Source of the DNA: Rotaria socialis
Taxonomy: Eukaryota; Rotifera; Eurotatoria; Philodinida; Philodinidae
Direction: 5' to 3'
Length of the DNA: 64,000 nt
Assembly (NCBI GenBank): GCA_905331475.1
Contig: CAJNYU010004302.1
Location: forward strand, 124,001-188,000
A program made the position numbers and the translations under genes. The notes under the pieces were generated by a model. That model made no database searches. It worked only from the letters and a program-made list of their open reading frames with translations, and was not told where the DNA came from. Positions 1 to 10,472 of the stretch are shown one piece after another (within the stretch, counting starts at the first letter, position 1; every line of letters starts with the position of its first letter).

Positions 1-1450
1 TAGTAATATTTTAATTTTCATTAATAGATTTATTCCTTGAAAGAAAACGCAACAAAGGACTAAGCCGTTTCCTTGTTCAATTCCATATGTTATAAAATGA
101 AATGAATAACTTTTAATCGTTTTCTATTTACAAATCTGTCTACGTATTTCGATTCCCTTTTATTTTCTAATAGTGTGATTGTAAGATAAGACGGTAATAC
201 TCAACGATTAAACTTATTTGCTTCTTTTATCTTTCATTTCAGGCCTAAGCAATAAAAGAAAATGGAAATAGATAAAGAAATTTCGTTTTATTTCATAGTG
301 TATTCAATTCAAGAAAAAGATACTAGTTGTCAGGAGCTCGTTTTCTTTTAGTAAATAAATCAATGAATCTAAATGAAAATCTTATATAATTTAATTAAAT
401 ATATAAATGCATACAAGAATTCTTTAAATTCAAAGTTTCTCCATCGTATACATGGTATCACATTAGTCTATACGGGACTTGTTGATGTTGATAATTCAAC
501 GAAGGCTATTGCTTACGAGAAAGTACAAGACAACACAAGATGCCTGTTTTCATCCTACTCTCTAGTCGAAATGAAAGCGGAGAGCGATTCAAAATTCTGT
601 TTTGTTATATTTTCTTTGTACATTACAAAAAATTCTGAATGAGACGTAGTATTATTTTTTGCTTACAAAAATACAATGGCAACAACTGATGTTTGGTTAG
701 CCGAAGAGAAGAATCACCGAATATTTTATTCGAATACTAATCAAAACCAAAAATAAATGTCAAAGTGTCATACTACGACTACTCATTGAGAAAAATCCCA
801 ATTCATTTTTCACCAAAATTCTCTTTCTGTTGTATAGGTTTACGAGAAAGTAAAAAATAAGACTCCTGTAGGCAATACAAACAACAACTCTCATTTTTCT
901 ATCGCTTCTTCTACTCAAGGTTGGACACAGAACGAAAAAGGGACGTTTTAAATGTCTTAGAAAGCAATCATGCATTCAGAAGTTTCTTCATTTGAGAGCA
1001 ACAGTGGTTTTTAAGTGAGACCAGTACAAGATTGCAAGTGTAAAAAAATTGAAAACATTCTATCTTCATCACGTTCAGCTTTTAACGCTATTTACAACCT
1101 TTTCGATCAGTTTATCTAGATTTCTTGCATTGATAGATATAGAGTGTACGGACTAAGTAGTGTGCCACTGTGAGGTGTGGGCTAAGTAATAGCATCATAT
1201 GAGACTATGAAGCCACAATGGTGTTGATTTGAGACTGGTTTACGCTGATAATTCAGCGAAGACCACTGCTCACACGCTCTCAATATCAAGCCCACTCCAA
1301 GTCACGTATCTAAAACTTTATTCAATGAGGTTTTTGAATAACAGACTGTTTGAAGCACTCAAACATGTTTCTTATTTATGAATTCATCCAATACAGTTCA
1401 AAAGTGCAATTTTTCAATCTGTTTTCTAGCTTATCATTTTCGTTTTTGAA
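1..1450. other. Left-edge non-coding stretch
   Basis: I see no supported gene here. The open frames present are short, AT-rich and lack splice-linked partners or recognisable motifs. The stretch probably holds the 5' flank of the membrane-protein gene that follows. No tRNA, satellite or terminal repeat was recognised. Confidence 0.5.
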
Positions 1451-2740
1451 ATGGCTTGGAATTATTGGAATTGGGTTTGGTGTAATATTTTCATTAGTAC
1501 TGCTATTGTTTTTAATACATTTGTCATCTTGGTTTTTTTACTACGATATTTCGATCAACTATTCTATGGTATTGTTGCTAAACTCTTCAATATCGAACGT
1601 TGTTTTATTGATGTGCATCATAATATTATCTCACGCAATTCCAAAATTAATATATCAAGTGCTCGTATAATCAAAGCCACTGAAAGGCTTTCAAAAATTG
1701 TAATTTTCTGCAAGAATCTTTGTAATGGAGAAAGGGAATTGAATAATGATGCCGAAGAATCGACATCTGACGATGATCAGCCGCCGAACAATAATGAAGT
1801 ACGGCCTTATTCTGATAAAGATGACAAGTTGAGCGCCACACAAAGAAAAGTTCACAATAGGGTAGCATCATATCAAAACCCTTCGTCTCACCCAGAACAC
1901 GAACGTGAAATATTGAATATATATGGAAAATACATTCCTTTAAATAAATTTTCAAATAAACTTTTCATAACAATCCTAACCACAGCTGTCATCTCAGCTG
2001 CTATTATGGCTGTGCTCAACAGTCTTATTCTAACCAGTACAGCTGTTTATCGAGGTGGCCCATGCCCTAACTATGGTCCGATGGAGTGCTTCTGTGGTGA
2101 CAATCATACATATTTTCAATGCCAAACTGGCGCAAATGTCACTTTTCCATTTGATACCCTCAGTGGAACATGCTTTCGTTGGATTGCGCGTGATGTAACA
2201 ACATCGGATGTTACGACACAAATTGGCGTTACTGCAGGATTATTGACTGCTTTCGGGAGTATCACTCAAGCTCTAATACATCTATACCTCCATGTACTTC
2301 AAAAGCGCCTAGGTGTTAGAAAAGGCATATTTCACATGATGGCTAAAACAGTCGGTATCAATGGAACAACTGCTCCAACTCTGTGCTGTGGCTCTTATTT
2401 ACCCTGTCATTACTGCAGTTGCATCCACTTGCGCCAGTACAAAAATCCTTGTATTACTGCATTACTAACAATCATTTATATTTCAGTACCGGGGCTAATT
2501 ATCCCTGCCATTATCCTCCTATATTACTATGAATTAAATGTGACATCGTTGACCTTTGCTGTTCTGATCACATTTGCATTCCTATGTATTTTGGCTATGT
2601 TATGGATGGCAATGGAGGACGACGAATTAAGTGCGAATATACCAGGCGGATGGAAAGATATACAAAAAATCAGGACTGAACTCGTAGATTTGATAGTAGC
2701 TAAAAAGAAGAAAACGCTGACAACAGAAGCAACTAACTAA
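1451..2740 (+). CDS. Orphan multi-pass membrane protein with Cys-rich loop
   Basis: I do not recognise the family. The 429-residue frame is uninterrupted, so this is the only clearly intronless gene in the window. A hydrophobic segment lies near residues 12-33, followed by an acidic, Ser/Asn-rich hydrophilic region to about 170. A second membrane segment at about 174-200 leads into an extracellular-looking loop rich in Cys, with potential N-glycosylation sites NHT and NVT. A third segment follows near 246-270, then a Cys cluster (TLCCGSYLPCHYCSC), then two more hydrophobic segments at about 327-385 and a basic tail ending KKKKTLTTEATN. The paired Cys suggest a disulfide-bonded ectodomain. An overlapping frame from 1350 is also hydrophobic but ends early; I treat it as a shadow. 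The true start could lie in an upstream exon. Function unknown. Confidence 0.7.
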   Translation: MAWNYWNWVWCNIFISTAIVFNTFVILVFLLRYFDQLFYGIVAKLFNIERCFIDVHHNIISRNSKINISSARIIKATERLSKIVIFCKNLCNGERELNNDAEESTSDDDQPPNNNEVRPYSDKDDKLSATQRKVHNRVASYQNPSSHPEHEREILNIYGKYIPLNKFSNKLFITILTTAVISAAIMAVLNSLILTSTAVYRGGPCPNYGPMECFCGDNHTYFQCQTGANVTFPFDTLSGTCFRWIARDVTTSDVTTQIGVTAGLLTAFGSITQALIHLYLHVLQKRLGVRKGIFHMMAKTVGINGTTAPTLCCGSYLPCHYCSCIHLRQYKNPCITALLTIIYISVPGLIIPAIILLYYYELNVTSLTFAVLITFAFLCILAMLWMAMEDDELSANIPGGWKDIQKIRTELVDLIVAKKKKTLTTEATN

Positions 2741-3385
2741 AAATTAAATATTGTCTTAGTGATATGCCATTTTGAACCAAAAAACTGTGAGTGCGATTGA
2801 GCCAGTGTGTGATAAGCATGTCAGTGCACTTTCGTCGGCGTAAATTTCTATTTAGCATTTTTTTTTAATCATAAAAACAGTCATGATGATAGTCATGCTG
2901 AACACACGGCAATGTACACCCACAGAATAGTTATGCATTCTGAAATTTGACCACTAACATCGTTTTAATCGCTGAAAGGACAAAAAAAACTACGGAAATC
3001 AACCGTGATATCGATTAGTCAGACATCTTAGCAATGAGAGAAAAACGCAACACAGAAAATCGACTATTTTCAAGGATTCCTACTGTGCTGATGTAGATGC
3101 GTGGAATTATGTGAATATAGGTGTCAACGGAGGTAGAACCCACACTCTTTTTTTAAATCCCGGTTCAGGAAGAGGGTAGAAATGAGTCGTTTTGTGGCAT
3201 TCTTAGTTTTATGCAAACCTACTGACAGTCGATGTATGAAGTCAAACGGTGTCCGACAGTTAGGAATGTTCCTTTCGTTAGAGACCACTTGTAAATATAC
3301 TCATAAAAGTATTCATAACTCGAAAGTTACTTCCGAATACATTGGTATGAAATTTATTCCGAACTTACTAATTACATCTTGCTGA
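2741..3385. other. Non-coding spacer
   Basis: No gene supported. It is AT-rich sequence between the membrane-protein stop codon and the foldback element. The bases just before the element (cttgctga, 3378-3385) form the left copy of its presumed target-site duplication. Confidence 0.5.
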
Positions 3386-4087
3386 GGAATCTCTGAACTT
3401 TGGTCGACAGTAAAAATGTCGACAGTAAAAATATCGACGGTAAAAATGTCGACAGTAAAATGTCGAAAAAACGAAAAAGTAAAAATATCGAAAACTGAGT
3501 AGGTATTCATGAAAAATGTCGTGTTCAGAATTGATTCATTATTAAAAGAGGTTGTCCCTTATTCGAAGTAATGAAATTTAAATCACTGTTGATGTTGCGT
3601 GCCGATTCCGTGGCGGCTTCCATATGTATATTTATCACTCGAATAATGAATAATTGAAGAATAATTGTCTTATTCTTTTCTATTACATTGTACTAAGTGA
3701 CCAATGTCTGATAGATCAATGATAGATCTAAACGAACATAAGTCGCCATCCATCCTACATGTAGTGACGGATCCCGAAAATCTGTTAGGGGGTAGCGCTC
3801 CTGACCAAAAAACGGTTTTTCAAGTCTAGTTGAGACAGAACGACTATTTTCTGTTTCATATCTGCTGGAGAAAATCGAAAAAGTTTCTTAAGCGGGCGGC
3901 GATGGCCGGGTAGCCTAACTGGTAGATCCGCCACTGCCTACAATAATAATGTATTCATCGAATATCTTTTAAAACACTCCTTCTTTTAGATTTTTTAATT
4001 TTATTTTTATAAATTTCTTTCGACATATTGCACTTTCGATATTTTTAGCTGTCGACATTTTTACTGTCGATCAAAGTTGAGTTTACC
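3386..4087. mobile_element. Foldback/MITE-like element with 8-bp target duplication
   Basis: The 702-bp segment is bounded by inverted repeats. The left end (ggaatctctgaactttggtc) matches the reverse complement of the right end (ggtaaactcaactttgatcg), and the match continues through a shared gtcgacagtaaaaatgtcga core. The octamer cttgctga flanks the element directly on both sides (3378-3385 and 4088-4095), as expected for a target-site duplication; 8 bp is the length hAT-type transposases make. No transposase frame is present, so it would be non-autonomous. The interior around 3895-3945 is unusually GC-rich and contains a tRNA A-box-like string (tagcctaactggtaga), but no convincing B box follows. 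Confidence 0.7.
3402..3467. repeat. Short tandem array inside left terminal repeat
   Basis: A roughly 16-bp unit (gtcgacagtaaaaat and close variants) repeats about four times in a row. The same unit appears inverted once to twice near 4035-4070 at the other end of the foldback element. Tandem sub-repeats inside terminal inverted repeats are a classic foldback-element layout. Confidence 0.75.
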
Positions 4088-4255
4088 CTTGCTGAGACCA
4101 TTGTGCTTTTTTTCATTTCTGTTTTTGTTTTACAAATGCCACCGACGATGCTATAAATATTCACAAATTTACAACGAAGAATATTAAAATTAAACTTTTC
4201 CTTCAGATTTTCTAAATTTTAATCGTTCACTATTCACTGGGAACTATCATTTGAT

Positions 4256-5351
4256 ATGGGTAATAAACAAGTTAAAATATCTGGGCCAACAAAAGTATGC
4301 AAGCAACGTGCGTAGCTTAAATTGATTGATGCCAAAATTTAATGTTTTATTTCATAAATTTCAGACATTGACATACTTGAATGTGTCACTAAGCTATCTG
4401 AACAAGGTAATTTCTTCCTTTCATTTTCTTCTCATCTATTTGTTTTCTTTTTCATATAAAGAAATACAAGAATGGCATGCGGTTAGTAGAGAGTTGATGA
4501 TTGTTTTGTTTCTTCATGTATTTCTTGTAATATCAGGAATTTCTCCATGATTGTCCCAGTGGTAAACTTAGCAAGGACAAATTTAAGGAATGTCAGCGGC
4601 AATATTGTCGGCCTGAGAAAGCAGACTTTTTTTGCAAGTAAAATCTGATCAAAGAGTACCATTCAATTTCAAAAATATTTAATAATTTTTAGTTATATCT
4701 TTAACACATACGCTAGCAATGGTAATAATGATAGAAATGGTTCGAAAGTTACAAACAACAGGAAAGAAACAACAATGCAGAGAGAAACAAAAATGCAGAA
4801 CTATTGCGCTATGTGTGTGGATCAAAATAGCATTGGCGACGATTCACTAAATTTCGCGGATTTTATTATAGCTGTGTCACCTGGAAGTCAGGGAAAACTT
4901 GAGGACCGCGTTAGCGTCTTGTTCGATATGTAAATGTATGAAATTCTTTTGTTCGATTTACGATCTTTTTGATATACAGGTATAAGAAACATAGCGATGA
5001 GGGCATTGATGAAGGAGAACTGACAGTAATGATCACTGCTATGGTACAGTTTTAATTAATATCGAAAAATAAACCAAACTTCGTTCTTTGATTTTTCAGT
5101 ATGATCTTGTTGGCGCAACTGAGAATAAACGTAACAGTGACCCAAAGAAAGTAGCAAAAAAAATAATGAAAGATTGTGATAAAGATGGTGACAATAAATT
5201 GAGTAAAGAAGAAGCAATTGACAAGTATTTTTAATTCCATTGTATATGCATCGGTTTTGTACTTTCTCATTGTATGTTTATTAGATGCCACAGCCACCAT
5301 TTTATTCGCCACTTGCTTGCTCCTTACGACGAAGAAGACGTGCGCAAATGA
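4256..5351 (+). CDS. Divergent neuronal calcium sensor (NCS/frequenin-like) protein
   Basis: Eight exons keep frame throughout: 4256-4307, 4365-4406, 4462-4481, 4537-4637, 4693-4929, 4980-5043, 5100-5224 and 5285-5351, giving about 235 residues. The start gives Met-Gly-Asn, consistent with N-myristoylation in this family. Family landmarks are EIQEWH followed by FLHDCPSGKLSKDKF (EF1 with the CPSG signature), FADFIIAVSPGSQGKLEDR (compare FxEFixALSxxSRGxLxxK), and a canonical C-terminal loop DKDGDNKLSKEE. EF2 carries an extra stretch of about 30 Asn/Thr/Lys-rich residues, and EF3 (YKKHSDEGIDEGEL) lacks ideal ligands, so perhaps only EF4 binds calcium well. NCS proteins usually have about 190 residues, so this one is long. 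The family acts at membranes as a calcium-myristoyl switch. A decayed copy follows directly. Confidence 0.8.
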
Positions 5352-5529
5352 TAACCACATGGCATGACATTGTTCAAGTTAGTTTTCATATACTTGATGC
5401 GTTTCGGTGTTTTATAACAATTGTAGAAACCGTATTAACTGAGTTTTTGTTCTCATGTAATAAAAGAGTTTTCTGAATGATATAAATTTGTTTTGCTTTT
5501 GAATAATAAAAAAGGCAGCCAGTGTAATG

Positions 5530-6004
5530 TTGGAGTGCTGGTACAAATGATTTCTTACAGTGTGTGGTTGTGAGTGAGTAGAAGAAGGAAATTCACATCA
5601 ATACTCTCAAGAATTTCCCGGAATTCCTTATAGTTGTTTCACCTAGAAGTCAAGAAGATCTTGATGATCGTCTTGGGCTCACTTTCAATGTAGCTTTTAA
5701 AATATTTCTGTTAAATTTACGATTTGTTTTTGGTGAATAGGTATGATAAAAATGACGACCACTAAATTGATAAAGGAGCAAACTGACAGTATGGATCACT
5801 TCTATGATACATATCTTTTATTAAAATCTATAAATATTGTAAATTTTATGTTTTCATTTTTCATCGGATGTACAAGCGATCATTTTTGTCAGCAATTGGT
5901 TGCGCCTAACTTCACGGGAAAAGAGAACAGTAACAATAAATCGCGACATTCGTCAACTTCTTGTTTATTTACCAAATCTACTTGGAAATTTAATCCTTAA
6001 AAGT
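5530..6004 (+). pseudogene. Decayed tandem copy of the calcium-sensor gene
   Basis: The segment realigns in order with exons 5 to 8 of the gene just upstream. Around 5615-5690 it encodes a near-copy of the FADFIIAVSPGSQ segment (FPEFLIVVSPRSQEDLDDR). The old intron and acceptor before TATGATAAAAATGAC are still visible near 5740. At about 5755-5790 the calcium-loop exon has in-frame stop codons. Near 5900 it retains the exon-7 region (CAATTGGTTGCGCCTAAC...AACAGTAAC), and at 5945-6004 a counterpart of the IRHLLAPY terminus (IRQLLVYLPN). No start and no exon 1-4 equivalents were found, so this is a partial, non-coding duplicate. Confidence 0.7.
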
Positions 6005-6274
6005 TGAACATCATTTCCAAGATACATTGCTATAATTTCAATAAAAGACGTAATGAAAGAGCAATTGTTTTCTTATAGACGGAGTTAAGCTTATTATATT
6101 TCAATAAAAAAGAAAAAATATATCACGAGTCCCTATCAGGTAAAACAAGGGATTTTCAAATATTTATGATGATGTGAGTCTTCGTTTCACAAACATTCAC
6201 ACCAACACAAAATAATTCAAAAGAGAGAGAGAGAAACAACATATAGTTTTTATTCATTTGCATGAAGATCATTT

Positions 6275-8133
6275 TCAGGAAAGAATTTTTTTAAAAAGAT
6301 CATTCTTCCATGCATCTGTAGAAACAAACCAAATATGTTTGAACGCATTACGAATCGGACCAGTTGACCCCATCATTCTCGAGAACAGTACTTGATAAAA
6401 GATGTTTCTGATCTTTCGGACATCATTTCCAAAAGCACCTGTACCTATAGGTCCAAGTAGAAGATAAGTATTCGATCCATCACCTTTTGTATTGGCAATA
6501 GCTGCTGCCATAAATGCGCGAAATTTGGCTGTAGTATTAGCTATGTACTAAAACGAAATACAAAGTTTTTCGTCTAAATACGATGCTGTTTTTTTTCTGC
6601 AAACAAATTACTTCTTCTTCACTTCTCGGATTGTCATAAAGTTGAGCGGAGTGAAGACAGTAACAGGCAGATACCATCATATCAGCTAGGCGATGATGTT
6701 CAGTTTCGGGATGAACAAAACAAATGTCACGTACATAAGCAAGTCCAAATTCAGGTAAAGCATAACCACCGCCCATACGTCCGTATTTCAGATCGAGTAG
6801 AGCTCGGTAACCATCCGAATTATACAGAATAATTTCTTCTTGTGCCCCTGCAAAATTAATTTCAAAAAGTAAAAATGTATACAAGCGAAAGCAAGGAGAC
6901 CATCGAAATTAATGATGGTAGCCGACACGACAATGATAAACTAATTATCTTGCAGTAGTTGATTTCAACACGATAAAAGCAGCTGAAGAATACTTACAGG
7001 CATGTCTCAAATAGCCACCCCCGGGTGATTTTTCATTCTAAAATGTTGAATTATAATCGACAACAATCTTTAAAAACATGAATTCCTTTACAGCAAAATT
7101 GAGAACAATGATTTGAGCATCCTTTGGTACATCGAAAACAGCAAGTTGAATACCGTTATTAACATAACGAATTTCGACAGCATGATTTCGTTGTGAAACG
7201 GGACATTGACGTAGATATTGTATAGCATCAATATCTGATGGATCATGGGGTGGGAACTGTTCACTATTGTCGCACTGTCCGTGTTTCGGGCAGAGATTTT
7301 CCAATTGTTCCTCATTCCAATAGACTTTCAGTTCTTCTGGTTTGAAACCATCTTTACGAAATTGGTTGATGTATCGACGTGATTGTTCTATATGGGGATG
7401 TAACTGAATAGAAATAGAAATTGAAAAGGTTTTTTGCTTTGCCTATTTGAAATTATTGGAACTCAATCATTTTTTGTTTCAAAAGTTAGTTCTCGTTTAA
7501 CAATATATCTGTCTATTTGCAACAAAAACAATCAACTAATGATTTGATTCTCGGCTTGTTCAGATTTTTGAAAGCGGTCGAACTTCAAAAAAACGTTTTC
7601 CTTGATGTGTCAATGAAATTTTTCGTCTTGTAATGTAATGTTAAACAGCTTACTCCAGGGATAGCCAATTCATAATATGGTTCTGGAGTCTTAAGCCGAT
7701 AACGCTTTGCAATTTCATCATCGTTATCTTGGAACATGCCCTCGAAATGTGCTCTGAAGTCATTCCAATCGATATCTATCGCTTTTCCCGAATAATGCTT
7801 TCTGCTAAGCCATTGACGAACTTGTTTAGCATGTTGGATGGTATGTTCATCGCATTGTTCAGTTACATTCTCATTTTTCTCAATTTGTTGAAGTTTATCG
7901 TTGATGGCAAGTAAAAAAGCGAGTAACGTACGTCGACTATGATTCAAATCGGAAGTTCTGGCTCGCGTTGCTGTCGAAATAATCGAATGAACAGTCTTCT
8001 CAGTTAAAGATTCCAATGGTACATAGACAGAAAGTGCATTTGAAATCTGCGTATTTTTAATTGCCAGTTTGGACTTGGCAGATAAACATGCGCCCATGGT
8101 TGTCTGATCTTGGCAATCGTGTGAATCTGTCAT
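6275..8133 (-). CDS. Microbial-type poly(ADP-ribose) glycohydrolase (PARG)
   Basis: Five exons: 7654-8133, 7092-7403, 6998-7037, 6612-6847 and 6275-6547, about 446 residues. A helical N-terminal region of about 160 residues leads into a catalytic domain. The stretch VLNFA-NEKSPGGGYLRHAWAQEE carries the PARG signature GGG-(6-8 residues)-QEE, with the two catalytic glutamates intact. It is followed by GPIGTGAFGNDVRKIRNIF, matching the GCGxFxND motif of the bacterial/fungal PARG family (TIGR02452 type) and not animal PARG. The enzyme would cleave ribose-ribose bonds in poly(ADP-ribose) during DNA-damage signalling. The signature is split by introns after LNFA and inside the Trp codon. A second start at 8097 would give MGACLSAK, a myristoylation-like N terminus. 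The fourth intron may alternatively be 34 bp (donor at 6581). Confidence 0.85.
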
Positions 8134-10472
8134 AGATATTCACTGACGAACCTCTCTAGCCAGATAAAAGAAACGCGAATGCAATTGAAGAAAGACGACT
8201 GTTAAAATATAAAATAAATGACTCACTATATAGAATTCAATCTCTTAAAAAGTTTCATAATAACAAAATCAAGTTTTTTTATGAATGGTAGTTTTCAAAA
8301 AAAGGAGGGTAGTTTACCTTTATTTTCACGTTTCATTGGAACTGCATAGCCGTTTGGATATGTCTTATTGTGCGATAAAGAATCACATACTATCATTTTG
8401 TTCAATATTACTATAGCCGCAATGTTTTGATAACAGGACAAAATATAGACCAATGAAAAATACTATTGATTATTGTGTAGGATCGCTAGTGGAATCGGAG
8501 AATGTAAAAACAAATACATTCATACATTTGTTTCTGGACGATAGGACGTCGCTTTCTTATTTATAAATAAACAAAGTAGTATCTGCCAGCACTCTAGAGG
8601 ATCACCATAGTAACAGTGAATGCAAAAATTTATATAGTACCGCCAATGAAAATAGAAACAAGTAAGAGCGCGCTTTTTATTGACGTAGAAAACGTGTCGA
8701 TTGTTTATTAGTATGAACGCGCTCGAAATCGTATAGAATTGATTTCTGAATATTTATCGAAACTGACGCATTAAAACACGACATGAATGGGGACATTTCG
8801 ATATTTTTATAGGAAAATAAGCGTTCCCAACTTGCATTACAGGAAAAGATGGTTTCGGATTACTTAAAACAATGATTTGTTTTCCCCTGAAACCACAGTG
8901 AATCAGTCACAAAATCAAAATATACATCTCAACTTCTCCTATCACCGATTCCTTTCGCAAATGGTTCAAATCTTCAAAAAATGGATTCGAAAATGCTGAC
9001 AGAAAGTTTGCTTCATAAGTAGATCTGGGTATTTATTAGCGATAAAAGGACACATCCACAACCAATCTTGAGTCACTGTGTATATGCTTTAGCATTCACC
9101 TTGAAAATGACAGTTAAACTCAATAATCGTCGTCATATAACTTATCATAAACGCTTGAAAAGGATTTGCTATACGTTGCACTTTCATAAATCAATCTAAT
9201 ATTTTTTTATTCTACAATTCTTTTTTTCGGTGATATTTTTCACTCATGAAAACTATAAAATTAAGAAAAGTCAATGATCGATAAAAACAGCCTCAAAAAT
9301 CTAATTTCTGTTGCCGCACAAAATATCTAGAGTGAATTGCCTAAAAACCCAAATCTATCGTTGCTGCCACTTCAAATATACACAATATTGGTCCGTACCT
9401 AACTCATCGATAACGAATCCGATGTATTTTTACGGTTTGATCACGTAATCGTTCTCTTCGACTGCACTTTTGATAGCTATCGAGAATAAACACAAATATC
9501 GATATTGACGAATTTTTTTCTTATGTAGTATGTTATAGAAGGTGTACATAAACATAACTTCCCCATTCATAATGCCAATATTAAGTTCGCTGCAAATACA
9601 ACATCTGTAATTCAAATATAGTGATATAGTAGTTTTGATTAGCAAAATCAACAGATACGAATCAATTTAAAAAATAAGAATACATTTAGTATTGAGGTGT
9701 TTCCTTATTAGAGTGGAATTTTCAAGCAGGAATTCGCAGAAGTCAGCCGCCAGCAGGAACATTTCCTAGTTTGAATCATTCATCGAGTTGATATTTTAAA
9801 CATAATTATATCAAATCCAAGCAGGTTGAAGGCAGTCTAAAACAGATCGTCCCTTTAGATGAATCAACATGATCATTGTAATAAATATAGAATATTCAAA
9901 CACGATCATGCTTCTGAAGGAGAAATAAAAACAAGTGTGTCCGACATTCTATACTCGGAGAATAACATTTGCTTTTTGTCGTCAGTTTTAAAAATATTGC
10001 AAAGACCATATTGGTTTAACATCTCGGGGGGATATTTCAAATGGAAGCATCTTATTATAGTGATGAAAAACTAGTGACTTGGTGAGCTCTCAATGATAAT
10101 GCCCTGAAACGAGCTCTTCTAAACTTCTACTATAGTCTCATCGGACCCTGTTTACGAGCAAAGTATCAGCTTGATGAACGATTCACGTTTGAGAGCCTTC
10201 TCTGGTTAATATTAGATTACAATGAATCATACGAAAACACTGTATATCTATGTATACTCGGATACTATTTGCTTTGTCATATTGATCATACTATTTGTTG
10301 CATTAATACCACGTCACCGTTTTTGCTTTCTTTTTATAATCGAAACGAATGACAAGAATAATAAACTTTTATCTGTTGTTTCTATTATCTTTTGTTGATA
10401 TATATATGTAAGAAAAAAACGTCATTTCATACCATCATTCTTGTTTTCTATAGCTTATTTTCATTGACAAGA
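8134..10472. other. Divergent intergenic region between PARG and carboxypeptidase
   Basis: This 2.3-kb AT-rich stretch separates two divergently transcribed genes and should hold both promoters. I found no conserved coding exon, RNA gene or terminal repeat. Short open frames at 9430-9651 and 9859-10074 lack motifs and splice context. Confidence 0.5.

Noticed and set aside
3895-3945. tRNA gene inside the foldback element
   Set aside because: Only the A-box-like string tagcctaactggtaga is present; no B box or cloverleaf follows, so I left it as a note on the element.
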